Shown: in pieces, positions 25,302-32,754 of the stretch
Position numbering within the stretch: the stretch's first letter is position 1
Layout of the letters: each line of letters begins with the position of its first letter
Translations under genes and position numbers: made by a program
The notes under the pieces: generated by a model
Seen by the model: the letters and a program-made list of their open reading frames with translations, nothing else
Database searches by the model: none
Told to the model about the DNA's origin: nothing
Source of the DNA: JAJFVC01 sp039698075
Lineage (GTDB): Bacteria > Planctomycetota > Planctomycetia > Pirellulales > Thermoguttaceae
Assembly (NCBI GenBank): GCA_039698075.1
Contig: JBDKTJ010000026.1
Coordinates: 1-34,491, forward strand
Direction: 5' to 3'
DNA length: 34,491 nt

Positions 25302-25628
25302 CTACGACACCAGCAGCCTTTGCTGATCTTTCGCGTTGCACTTCATCACCGACTCCACACACTCAAAGAAGTCCAACACGCACCGCACCCGCAGACTGTA
25401 ATACACCTGGGCTCCACGTTTCTCGTCCACGATGATGCCGGCGTTCTTGAGCATCGCCAAGTGGCGCGACACCGTGGACATATCAACGCCGATCATCTCC
25501 GTCAGTTCGCAGACACACCGCTCGCGGCAGCGCGACAATTCATCCACGATAAACAGACGCGTGGGATGCGCCATCGCCTTCATGATCCTGGCGCGGGCCT
25601 CGTATTTGGCTTGGGTTCTTGCGTCCAT
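25302..25628 (-). CDS. arsR: ArsR-family arsenic-responsive repressor 1
   Basis: 108 residues from ATG 25628 (AAAGG 7 bases upstream). SmtB/ArsR winged helix: MKAMAHPTRLFIVDEL, then Cys34, Cys38 and Cys40 in SRCRERCVCELTEMIG, the recognition helix region DMSTVSRHLAMLKNAGI, and the wing EKRGAQVYYSL. The CxC in the ELCVCDL-like position is the classical As(III) site; Cys34 could be the third ligand. The C-terminal helix has further Cys (RVRCVLDFFECVESVMKC). First gene of a ten-gene unit running down to arsG, with its own promoter at 25660-25688, and located 136 bases downstream of acr3. Confidence 0.93.
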   Translation of the reverse strand: MDARTQAKYEARARIMKAMAHPTRLFIVDELSRCRERCVCELTEMIGVDMSTVSRHLAMLKNAGIIVDEKRGAQVYYSLRVRCVLDFFECVESVMKCNAKDQQRLLVS

Positions 25629-25659
25629 AGGAGCCTTTCATCGGTCGGGAGTGCTTGCC

Positions 25660-25688
25660 AGTTTAGCCAAATGCCCACCTGTCGTCAA
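25660..25688 (-). promoter_or_regulatory. Promoter of the arsR1 operon
   Basis: On the minus strand, -35 TTGACG (25683-25688, 5 of 6) and -10 TAAACT (25660-25665), with a 17-base spacer. Transcription would start near 25653, about 25 bases before arsR1. A loose dyad TTG-N10-CAA (25655-25670) covers the -10 and could be the repressor site. Confidence 0.6.
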
Positions 25689-25764
25689 CTTCAGTCCACC
25701 TGCCCACACTCGCCATTTCGCCGATTCGCCGCGAACGCCACCTTCTCGCATCGACACGCGAGGA

Positions 25765-26850
25765 TTACGGCTCTGCGGTGGCCTTCGACTCCACAAAGTA
25801 CCGCCGTTGGAAGTAAAGGGCGACGTTCACCAGTCCGATCAGCACCGGCACTTCGACCAGCGGACCAATGACCGCCGCGAAGGCAGCGCCCGAGTTGATG
25901 CCGAACACCGCCACCGCCACGGCAATGGCCAGCTCGAAGTTGTTGCTGGCGGCCGTGAACGAAAGGGTCGCGGTCTTTGCGTAGTTCGCCCCGGCTTTTT
26001 TGCCCATCCAGAAACTCGCCAAAAACATCACCACGAAGTAGATCAACAGCGGTACGGCGATGATCACGACCGAAAGCGGCTGCTGCACGATCTTATCGCC
26101 TTGCAGGCTGAACATCACGACGATGGTGAACAACAGCGCCACCAAGGTGATCGGGCCGATCTTTGGAATGAAGGTTTTTTCGTACCAAGGTTTTCCCCGG
26201 GCCTTCACCAAGACCAGCCGCGTAAGCATCCCGGCGATGAAAGGAATGCCCAGGTAAATGAAAACGCTCCAGGCGATGTTGCCCATCGTGACCTTCGACA
26301 AGTCGATCTCTCCGAGTTCGATGCCCAACAAGGGCGGCAACACCTTGATGAACAGCCACGCGAAAACACTGTAGAAGAGCACCTGGAAAATGCTGTTGAG
26401 CGCCACCAGGCCGGCGCAGTATTCCGTGTCGCCTTTGGCCAGATCGTTCCACACGATCACCATGGCGATGCAGCGAGCCAGCCCGATCATGATCAGGCCG
26501 ACCATGAACTCCGGATAGCCTCGCAACAACAGAACGGCGAGCGCGAACATCAGGATCGGCCCGACGATCCAGTTTTGCACGAGCGAAAGCCCCAGAACCT
26601 TCCAATCGCGAAACACGTCGCCCAATTCCTCATACTTCACCTTGGCCAGCGGCGGATACATCATCAGGATCAGGCCGATCGCGATCGGGAGGCTCGTCGT
26701 TTCATTGATCTTGAAACCGTCGATCAGCGCCGCCGCCCCGGGCGCAAACCGGCCCAGCCCGACGCCAAACGCCATGGCCAAAAAAATCCAGAACGTGAGG
26801 TAGCGATCCAAAAATGATAATTTGCCGCTTAGGCCTGCCGCTTTGGGCAT
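25765..26850 (-). CDS. acr3: Arsenite efflux transporter, ACR3 family
   Basis: 361-residue As(III)-extruding permease with about ten transmembrane helices. The start ATG at 26850 has AGGAG 8 bases upstream. Family hallmarks: LSFLDRYLTFWIFLAMAFGVGLG at the N-terminus, LILMMYPPLAKVKYEEL, the essential membrane Cys127 in IMIGLARCIAMVIVWNDLAKGD, ASNNFELAIAVAVAVFG, and the conserved Glu in GPLVEVPVLIGLV. It lies 103 bases after arsR2 in the same direction, most likely on one transcript and released when arsenite binds ArsR2. No arsC reductase or arsM methyltransferase gene lies in the window, so arsenate reduction must rely on genes elsewhere or on the thiol proteins downstream (inference). Confidence 0.97.
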   Translation of the reverse strand: MPKAAGLSGKLSFLDRYLTFWIFLAMAFGVGLGRFAPGAAALIDGFKINETTSLPIAIGLILMMYPPLAKVKYEELGDVFRDWKVLGLSLVQNWIVGPILMFALAVLLLRGYPEFMVGLIMIGLARCIAMVIVWNDLAKGDTEYCAGLVALNSIFQVLFYSVFAWLFIKVLPPLLGIELGEIDLSKVTMGNIAWSVFIYLGIPFIAGMLTRLVLVKARGKPWYEKTFIPKIGPITLVALLFTIVVMFSLQGDKIVQQPLSVVIIAVPLLIYFVVMFLASFWMGKKAGANYAKTATLSFTAASNNFELAIAVAVAVFGINSGAAFAAVIGPLVEVPVLIGLVNVALYFQRRYFVESKATAEP

Positions 26851-26953
26851 TGGCGTCTCCTATCGTCGCGTAATGTTTTTAAGGGAATCTGGCAATGTTT
26901 CGACAAACGCCCTCGGGCTTCGACATGACTTTCCAGCACACAGAAAAAACCCT

Positions 26954-27319
26954 TCAGCATCGATTCTGCTTCTTGCACAAATCGTCACGGTCCATCTTGA
27001 GAATCCGTTTCAACTGTTTGGCGTCTTCGCGCGATTGCGGATCCTCGGCAAACAACCGGGCCACCAGCGAGGTCATCTGCCTGGCCTCGACAGGCACGTC
27101 CCCTTTGGCAAGCCGGTAGAACATCCACCGCCCCTCCTTGCGACTATCTACGAGCCGGGCCTGTTTGAGAATCGTCATATGCTTGGAAATGGTCGATGGA
27201 GCCAGCCCGAGCAACTCAACGACTTGGCACACACAAAGCTCCTTGGGACCGATCGCCATCAGAATCCGCACGCGATTTTCATCCGCCAGGGCCTTCAGGA
27301 CCGCCATGAGGTCTCGCAT
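26954..27319 (-). CDS. arsR: ArsR-family arsenic-responsive repressor 2
   Basis: 121 residues from ATG 27319 (AAGG 8 bases upstream). Winged helix with VLKALADENRVRILMAI, the textbook As(III) motif ELCVCQVVELLG (Cys29, Cys31), the recognition helix APSTISKHMTILKQARLV and the wing SRKEGRWMFYRL. The C-terminus DRDDLCKKQNRC adds Cys116 and Cys121, either of which might be a third ligand from the partner subunit. It heads the arsR2-acr3 unit, with a strong promoter and an adjacent dyad immediately upstream. It differs in sequence from arsR1 downstream, so the two regulators may have different thresholds or inducers. Confidence 0.94.
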   Translation of the reverse strand: MRDLMAVLKALADENRVRILMAIGPKELCVCQVVELLGLAPSTISKHMTILKQARLVDSRKEGRWMFYRLAKGDVPVEARQMTSLVARLFAEDPQSREDAKQLKRILKMDRDDLCKKQNRC

Positions 27320-27340
27320 GAGCCAGCCTTTCGACTACAG

Positions 27341-27356
27341 TATATTTCGCCATATA
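27341..27356. promoter_or_regulatory. Candidate ArsR operator
   Basis: Perfect inverted repeat TATAT-TTCGCC-ATATA (extended GTATAT/ATATAA has one mismatch). It lies directly downstream of the -10 box, over the predicted start of transcription and 22-37 bases before the arsR2 start codon. AT-rich dyads of this kind are typical for SmtB/ArsR repressors. Confidence 0.6.
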
Positions 27357-27361
27357 ACCAT

Positions 27362-27390
27362 ATAATACGCGGGCGATGCCGGGCGGTCAA
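27362..27390 (-). promoter_or_regulatory. Promoter of arsR2-acr3
   Basis: On the minus strand, -35 TTGACC (27385-27390, 5 of 6) and -10 TATTAT (27362-27367, 5 of 6) with the ideal 17-base spacer. The predicted start is near 27355, inside the operator dyad. Confidence 0.68.
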
Positions 27391-27666
27391 GAGCCTTTGC
27401 CACGAAAACCGCGCGGACGCGATGCTCTCCGGTCGGCCGCGACGCCCCCATGCTCGCGTGCCTCGCCCTCTTATTCGGCGGTCCGCCCGGTTTTGCCGAC
27501 TTTTCGCGAGTTGCGTTTCAGAGGGGACGCCGCTCTCGCAACGAGAGACTCGTCACCATGGGCACTCTGGGCGATCCCATCACCGTCGCGTCTTTTCTTT
27601 TTCCAAAACGACGCGGCATCCGTTCGAGCCGATGGGATCGCGACACGATTACGGCGAGTGAAAAAC
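27391..27666. other. Gene-free stretch with several inverted repeats
   Basis: No supported gene. Structure seen: CTCTCG-CAA-CGAGAG (27533-27547), an overlapping ACGAG-AGA-CTCGT (27541-27553), and a long dyad GCGATCCCATC (27571-27581) with GATGGGATCGC (27631-27641) that encloses CGCGTC (27587-27592) with GACGCG (27610-27615). The last lies 26 bases after the stop codon of the PEP-CTERM gene and may be its 3' RNA structure or terminator, although no T-run follows on the minus strand. Confidence 0.45.
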
Positions 27667-29130
27667 TCACCGGGCCATCCGCCGTCCGTTCCGCCTCCGC
27701 CTCCGTTTGCACCCGATGTAGGCGGCCAGACCGGTCAGGCCGGTCGTCAACATAACCAGCGTGCCCGGCTCGGGGATAAAGCTGAATCCGTTGTTGTATT
27801 TGTACAGATTGCCCGTCCCGCCCGCCAACGTCACGTCCAAGACGTGGTCGTCGAGCCAAACAACGGTTTCCTCGCCAGTCGTTTGATCGAGCCAGAGCAG
27901 ACTGTCCACGCTGTCGTCAAACGTAACCTCAAACGGCAGCGCGTAGTTTGAAGCCGTCGCGGTCCCGGAAAACACGTTGGTAAGCATGAACAATTCTTCG
28001 CCGCGGTCATCCGTGAAGAAACCGATCATGCCATCCATCAGCTCTCCGTTCTGTTTTACGCTGATGTCGAGGATGTGCGAATCGCCGCCCGTGCCCTCCG
28101 ACCAGTTGGACAGAGAATAAGGCACGTCGTTTTGAAAGGTCCATCCGAAATACTTCGTTTGTCCGGCAACATAGCTGACCGCCGTGCTGGTGGCCGCCCT
28201 CAAGACATTGCCAAGTTTCTGGGCCTCGGCGTTTGCCACGGCGGCATAGCTGTACATCGCGTTGGTGGTGCCGGTGCCGTTGCTGCCCGTCACCAAACTG
28301 CTGTCGCTCCCGGCCGAATATCGAAAATAGCTCAGTCCCTTGTAGCCGGCGGTCAAATACGCGTACACGTTCAGCCGGTTTTCCGAATCGCTTGGATACC
28401 GGTACGTTGACCCCTCCTTCAAAAACGACTGGAGAAAGGCGAAATAGGGCAGGTTGTTTGCCAGTCCCATTCGACGAAACCCCATCAGGCCATCGTAAAA
28501 CATATTCGGACTGGCTACGCCGCTGTGGGTCGTACGAAACGGATAATAGTCGTACATGAGCACGTCGGGTTGGACGGCGTCGATATAAGCCTGGACCGCT
28601 GCGTCGCCGGCCGCCTCGCCCGACGACGACCCCGTGTAGGGACCGACGATATTCGCATAGACCAGCATGTTGGAGAATTGCGACTGCGACTTCAGCCATG
28701 TCCCAACCTCGCCGACGCCGGCGTACTTGTCCGAAGTCGGCTCGTCGCAGATATACCACCCCGCCGCGCCGGTCGTATGAGCGGCGTACAACGAATTGGC
28801 TCTGGTTTTGATTGCATCGGTCAGACTCGAGGCGCTGAGAATGCCGTGCCACAACGGACTGTAGCCGGCGTTGTTGTATCGGGTGATGTAGCTGCCGTTG
28901 TTCGCAGCGTTAATCTCAACGCTATTTAATCCGACGCCTGAAAGCAGCGATGGGGCTACGTCCGCACTTGACCAGCCGGCCATCATAAACGGATTGGAAC
29001 GCACCCACTGCTGGCCGTAGTTGTCCGGCCGCACGTACGTTTCATCTCCCCGCGAAATTGCTCCAAGAAGCGCCAGCAAGAACAGCCCCGGCGCGAGCAG
29101 AAGAACGACCGCTCTCAGAACCAATCTCAT
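27667..29130 (-). CDS. PEP-CTERM exported protein, possible glycosidase-like fold
   Basis: 487 residues from ATG 29130 (GAGGG 9 bases upstream). The N-terminal signal peptide (VLRAVVLLLAPGLFLLALLGAIS) and a C-terminal PEP-CTERM sorting tag (IPEPGTLVMLTTGLTGLAAYIG, then RRRRR) mark it for exosortase processing and surface display. The middle resembles a TIM-barrel glycoside hydrolase: residues near GWYICDEPTS (acid in a strand-end position), DVLMYDYYPFRT, YLTAGYKGLSYFRYS, then a beta-rich C-terminal domain (EVTFDDSVDSLLWLDQTTGEETVV). This resembles GH42/beta-galactosidase-like or uncharacterised planctomycete surface proteins. The family cannot be named with certainty. Codon use is less G+C-rich than the ars genes. 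Confidence 0.82.
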   Translation of the reverse strand: MRLVLRAVVLLLAPGLFLLALLGAISRGDETYVRPDNYGQQWVRSNPFMMAGWSSADVAPSLLSGVGLNSVEINAANNGSYITRYNNAGYSPLWHGILSASSLTDAIKTRANSLYAAHTTGAAGWYICDEPTSDKYAGVGEVGTWLKSQSQFSNMLVYANIVGPYTGSSSGEAAGDAAVQAYIDAVQPDVLMYDYYPFRTTHSGVASPNMFYDGLMGFRRMGLANNLPYFAFLQSFLKEGSTYRYPSDSENRLNVYAYLTAGYKGLSYFRYSAGSDSSLVTGSNGTGTTNAMYSYAAVANAEAQKLGNVLRAATSTAVSYVAGQTKYFGWTFQNDVPYSLSNWSEGTGGDSHILDISVKQNGELMDGMIGFFTDDRGEELFMLTNVFSGTATASNYALPFEVTFDDSVDSLLWLDQTTGEETVVWLDDHVLDVTLAGGTGNLYKYNNGFSFIPEPGTLVMLTTGLTGLAAYIGCKRRRRRNGRRMAR

Positions 29131-29823
29131 AGCATGACCCTCTCAGTAAAAACTGGGAAAACATCACAAGACGACCGGGCTATGCAACGGACTTTATGGT
29201 TTGAGCGCGGGAAAGCTTTCAACCACTAAAGTAAACTTGTTGTCGCTTATCTTTTCCTTTTGCTAAGTTGTCCGACGAATCGCCAGCCTTGAAATCAGCG
29301 CGAAATAGGCCGACGAGGCGCGTTAAACTCACCTTTTTCAATAAACTAATCCTAAATGCGAGAAATCGGATTGTACTCTCTCGGGAGGGTGGTTGCAACA
29401 ACCCCACCCGATAAATTTTCACATTTTTGGAACTGGCTGGAATTTTCCGGCACAAGTTGCCGGCGCACTCCCGATTGGTGGCTCATGCCAAAGGTCAGAA
29501 GTCTTGTTGGCCATGTTTTTTAGGGGTAGGGGGGGGGAATTGTTATACTTGGACGTAATCGTTCACACCCTGGAGAGATTAGAGATTGTTGTCCATCAAC
29601 TGACATGGGACACGGGCGGCCCTTTCGGCGACATAGGATGCCATGTCGTGGAATGTTGTCGAAGAAATCATTGCTCGCCAGCCTTCCGAAGTCCAAGCGA
29701 TTATTCGCGCGCTGTTGGCTAACCTTTCAAGTGGATCAAAGTTGGGAACACCTCACCGGCCCACAGGAAAGCCGTTCTCGGCATGAGATCAGGCCGAGTG
29801 GCGGCGCCTTGAAAAGTCCATGG
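29131..29823. other. Gene-free, lower-G+C stretch
   Basis: About 690 bases with no convincing gene. The first part upstream of 29130 should contain the PEP-CTERM gene promoter. A run of nine G follows TTTTTTAGGGGTA near 29518-29538, then a plus-strand TTGTTATACTTGG near 29540 that resembles a promoter element but leads to no recognisable gene. A minus-strand frame of 78 codons (29219-29455) has no features and was left out. The composition differs from the neighbours and suggests decayed or acquired DNA. Confidence 0.4.
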
Positions 29824-30408
29824 TCATTGGCCTTCGGCACGAACAAGCCGCAGCATGGCCGCTGATGAATCTCGGCCAAACTGTATTTGCTTGCGGCGAA
29901 ATACCGGATAGCCAAGTCGGGCCAGAATGTGCCTTGCTCGTGAGAACGATAGGATGTCGTACCACACGCTGTTGTCCGCTTGATTCCATTCGACCATGAA
30001 ACGTTCCTCACCAATGGCCGCATGATCGGGCAAGGTGCCATAGGCAAAGCCAAACCGTTGGATCGATTCCTCCTCATCGACGACATAGATGATCCGACAG
30101 GCATTGAGCCACCAAAGGCCGATGACATGGGCAACCACTGCCATGACCTCGCCTGCTTGAATTCGCATTTTCGGCGAATACGCCTCCAGCCAGCCGAGGT
30201 TGAATTGTTCCCATCGTTCCAACCCGGCCCTGGCGATCTGAAAGGTTTTCTTCCCCTCACCCAACTTGGTCCGAGTATGAGCTACAAGGAAACCCGTCGG
30301 GGGATGGGTCGCTGTCGCACCAACCGACGAATAAGTAAACTCGGAGGCCGTCTGTGCCGCAAGAAAGCGGCGAATCGTGTCAGGAGTTGGTTTGTGCAAC
30401 GACAGCAT
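29824..30408 (-). CDS. DUF1990 family protein
   Basis: 194 residues from ATG 30408 (GAGGGCAGG just upstream). It matches the DUF1990 family by its C-terminal signature WYDILSFSRARHILARLGYPVFRRKQIQFGRDS and by FTYSSVGAT near residue 25, LGEGKKTFQIARAGLERW near 50 and FAYGTLPDHAAIGEERFMVEW near 120. The fold is thought to be of the START/polyketide-cyclase kind; the function is unknown. It diverges from an NAD(P)-binding epimerase-like gene across 96 bases, a neighbourhood often seen for this family. A minus-strand promoter such as TTGCTT-N18-TACTTT in that gap is possible. Confidence 0.85.
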   Translation of the reverse strand: MLSLHKPTPDTIRRFLAAQTASEFTYSSVGATATHPPTGFLVAHTRTKLGEGKKTFQIARAGLERWEQFNLGWLEAYSPKMRIQAGEVMAVVAHVIGLWWLNACRIIYVVDEEESIQRFGFAYGTLPDHAAIGEERFMVEWNQADNSVWYDILSFSRARHILARLGYPVFRRKQIQFGRDSSAAMLRLVRAEGQ

Positions 30409-30504
30409 ACCTGCCCTCAGTTTTGCCTATCCCCAATAATAAAAGTAAAGTTCACAATAGCAGTAAAGCAAGTCGTTTTCCAGCCGAACCTTGAATGAAG
30501 ATCG

Positions 30505-31449
30505 ATGGCGTTCCACGAGCCTGAAACTTCCGATCAGGATCATTGCCCCGTTGTCTTGCTAACGGGAGCGACGGGCTATGTTGGCGGTCGTTTACTCCCA
30601 CTTCTCGAACAACGCCCAGTTGTGGTTCGTCCCCTGGTCAGAAACCCGGGGAGACTCCAACACTGCAAGCCATCCACGCAGGTCGTCCGTGGCGATGTTC
30701 TCGACCTACGCTCGCTCGACGAGGCCATGCGTGGCGTCCATACCGCATACTACCTCGTCCATCTCATGTCTGGAAACACGGATTTCGAGAAGCAAGACCG
30801 GCAGGCGGCGGTCAACTTCGCCGATTCTGCACGACGGGTGGGAGTTCAGCGAATCATCTATCTCGGCGGTCTGGGCGATGATGCAAACGCCAACCTTTCG
30901 CCACACTTGCGTAGCCGCCATGAAGTCGGACGAATCCTGCGGGATTCCGGCGTCGAGACCATCGAGTTCCGAGCCTCGATAGTAATTGGTGCAGGAAGTC
31001 TTTCGTTCAATTTGATTCAATCGCTGACCGACCGATTGCCGGTCATGATCTGCCCACGCTGGCTCACGACACCGACGCAACCCATTGCCGTGGACGACGT
31101 GCTGGCCTATCTCTTGGCGGCGAAAGACTTGCCTGCGGGTGAGAGTCGCATCTTCGAGATCGGCGGCACGGATGTTGTGACTTACGGAGATTTGATCCGA
31201 GAGTACGCCCATCAAAGAGGTCTGCGGCGTTGGTTGATTTCCGTGCCCGTGCTGACGCCGTATCTGTCGAGCCTGTGGCTGGCCCTGGTGACGCCCGCCA
31301 GCTTCGAGGTCGGGCGGCATTTGATCGAAGGATTGAAGAATCCCACCGTGGTTCAAGATAGGAAAGCTCTGAATGTGTTCCCCATCCATCCGATGGGAGT
31401 GAAAGCCGCCATCCAAAAGGCTCTGTCGGCGAGGAATTCCGAAAGCTGA
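30505..31449 (+). CDS. NAD(P)-binding atypical SDR / epimerase-like protein
   Basis: 314 residues from ATG 30505. The Rossmann nucleotide motif GATGYVGG is at residues 21-28 (VVLLTGATGYVGGRLLPLL). Then VVRGDVLDLRSLDEAMRGVHTAYYLVH (NADAR/NmrA-like layout), RRVGVQRIIYLGGLGDDA, HLRSRHEVGRILRDSGVETIEFRASIVIG with the region of the YxxxK equivalent replaced by RHEVG, and WLTTPTQPIAVDDVLAYLLAA. This is the atypical SDR group commonly followed by a DUF2867 domain, which is missing here (314 rather than about 480 residues). The substrate is unknown. It diverges from the DUF1990 gene; such pairs frequently lie near photolyase or light-response genes in other genomes (recalled context, not seen here). 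Confidence 0.82.
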   Translation: MAFHEPETSDQDHCPVVLLTGATGYVGGRLLPLLEQRPVVVRPLVRNPGRLQHCKPSTQVVRGDVLDLRSLDEAMRGVHTAYYLVHLMSGNTDFEKQDRQAAVNFADSARRVGVQRIIYLGGLGDDANANLSPHLRSRHEVGRILRDSGVETIEFRASIVIGAGSLSFNLIQSLTDRLPVMICPRWLTTPTQPIAVDDVLAYLLAAKDLPAGESRIFEIGGTDVVTYGDLIREYAHQRGLRRWLISVPVLTPYLSSLWLALVTPASFEVGRHLIEGLKNPTVVQDRKALNVFPIHPMGVKAAIQKALSARNSES

Positions 31450-31683
31450 CGCCACTACTTGGCCTCACGCCGCTTCAACGCCCTCACCAACTTCTTTGCC
31501 ACCAGTTCTTTCGTTTTGGCTTCAACCTCGACGGTCATATCAAGCCCATCTCCGCCCCCCCTCACGACTACCCAGGGTGTGAACGCTTCCTATTCGAACC
31601 CGTAAAGAAGCGATGGACGGAGGAGCAAATTGCGTCCGCCTTGCGACAAGCACCCCTACCTTGCAGCGACGTTTTACGCTCGT
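31450..31683. other. Short intergenic stretch, possible gene remnant
   Basis: About 230 bases. On the minus strand a small frame (ATG 31539 to TAG 31456) encodes a charged, helical 27-residue peptide (starts MTVEVEAKTKELVAKK). On the plus strand a frame through 31530-31680 reads as protein-like sequence without a start (YPGCERFLFEPVKKRW, then EEQIASALRQAPLPC). Neither is recognised, and both may be remnants of a decayed gene. Confidence 0.25.
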
Positions 31684-32421
31684 TTATTGGGCGATGCCAT
31701 AGGACGCCCTTTGCGTGTTTTCATGGTTTTTTCTCGCGGCGCTCGCCCGGATTCGTTCGCGAAGATACTCGACCAACGTGCGATGCGAGCGGCTGCCCCG
31801 CGTCAGGTCGAACCGCACGAAGACGGCCGCTCCGTGCGTTCGCCACCACGTTCGCCCCTCCTCACACGACATCAACTCCAGCAGCGTGCGGAATTTTTTC
31901 AAATCGACGGGCAGTTGCCGACGAACTCCACGAGGCAGCCTTCCGTCCCACCCATAGCGAGGCCAACTGTAGTAGCCATTCTCGCGATCGCTTCGGCCCG
32001 CCATGGCTTCCATCCAATCGACGCCGATCCGAGCGGCGTTGCGCACCTGCCGGTAAAACATTTGCAGCCCCAGTCCACAGCCTCGCAACCGGCCGACGTT
32101 GATGCAAAAGCCGTCGTTCAACAGGACCACGGCGGACTTCTTCGAATACAAATAATAATAGCCGCAATAGGCGGCGGCCGTCGGATCGTGCATTTCGAGG
32201 TAAAGCCGCCCGCCCGAGACTCCGACCGTCACGCGCGCATCGTCCGGCGCGCCCGCCAGACCGGCATATCGGCTCGGCGGAATCGCGCGACCGAACAATC
32301 GCCGCGCAATGCGATCGGCTGCGGACCGTTCGCCGAGAAAGAAGGCGACCTCCGCACGACTGCGGGCAGGCCATGGCCGCCAGGTCGCCGCGGGCAACGT
32401 CGTGCTTTGGGCCAACCCCAT
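31684..32421 (-). CDS. GNAT-like hypothetical protein
   Basis: 245 residues from ATG 32421. The central part has an acetyl-CoA-binding-like signature of GNAT proteins (FCINVGRLRGCGLGLQMFYRQVRNAARIGVDWMEAMAGR), with strands RLYLEMHDPTAAAY before it and YYSWPRYGWDGRLP after it. The N-terminal 60 residues and the C-terminal basic tail (SRSHRTLVEYLRERIRASAARKNHENT) are not recognised. I recall similar uncharacterised proteins in planctomycetes, but the substrate is unknown. It stands alone, about 330 bases downstream of ftsK on the same strand, with an 18-bp perfect palindrome 143-160 bases before its start. Confidence 0.72.
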   Translation of the reverse strand: MGLAQSTTLPAATWRPWPARSRAEVAFFLGERSAADRIARRLFGRAIPPSRYAGLAGAPDDARVTVGVSGGRLYLEMHDPTAAAYCGYYYLYSKKSAVVLLNDGFCINVGRLRGCGLGLQMFYRQVRNAARIGVDWMEAMAGRSDRENGYYSWPRYGWDGRLPRGVRRQLPVDLKKFRTLLELMSCEEGRTWWRTHGAAVFVRFDLTRGSRSHRTLVEYLRERIRASAARKNHENTQRASYGIAQ

Positions 32422-32754
32422 CGCCTACCCCGAAACACCGCACCAAGCCGTTGCCCGCTTTGAAAAATGCGCGATCGCCGAGAGCCCGCAAAACGCTCGA
32501 CGGACGCCGAACGCCGGAAAACCCTCGGACGCCCAAAACCGAGGAACAGAATACCGGCCCGCGGTGACAACATGTTGTCACGCCACTTGCAGGACCGCGG
32601 CCAGAATACAAAAGAACCGGCCGTCACGTTGCGCGAGGTTCGATTAGTCAAACCGGAAAGATTGTCGCGACGTTGTCGATCGCGTCCGGCGAGGACGGAC
32701 GGGCGGATGTTTCAACGCGGATCGCCGCGCGACCGGGGAGCATTGACGATCGGC
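32422..32754. other. Intergenic region between ftsK and the GNAT-like gene
   Basis: About 330 bases with no supported gene. It should contain the 3' end signals of ftsK and the promoter of the GNAT-like gene, both on the minus strand. The only clear element is the palindrome at 32564-32581. Confidence 0.45.
32564..32581. promoter_or_regulatory. 18-bp perfect palindrome, candidate operator
   Basis: GTGACAACATGTTGTCAC is its own reverse complement over all 18 bases. No gene covers it. It resembles a dimeric-repressor site of the TGACA-N6-TGTCA kind. The regulator is not identifiable from the window. Confidence 0.5.

Noticed and set aside
29219..29455. 78-codon minus-strand frame in the gene-free stretch
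   Set aside because: No ribosome binding site, no motif, basic low-complexity composition. Probably chance.
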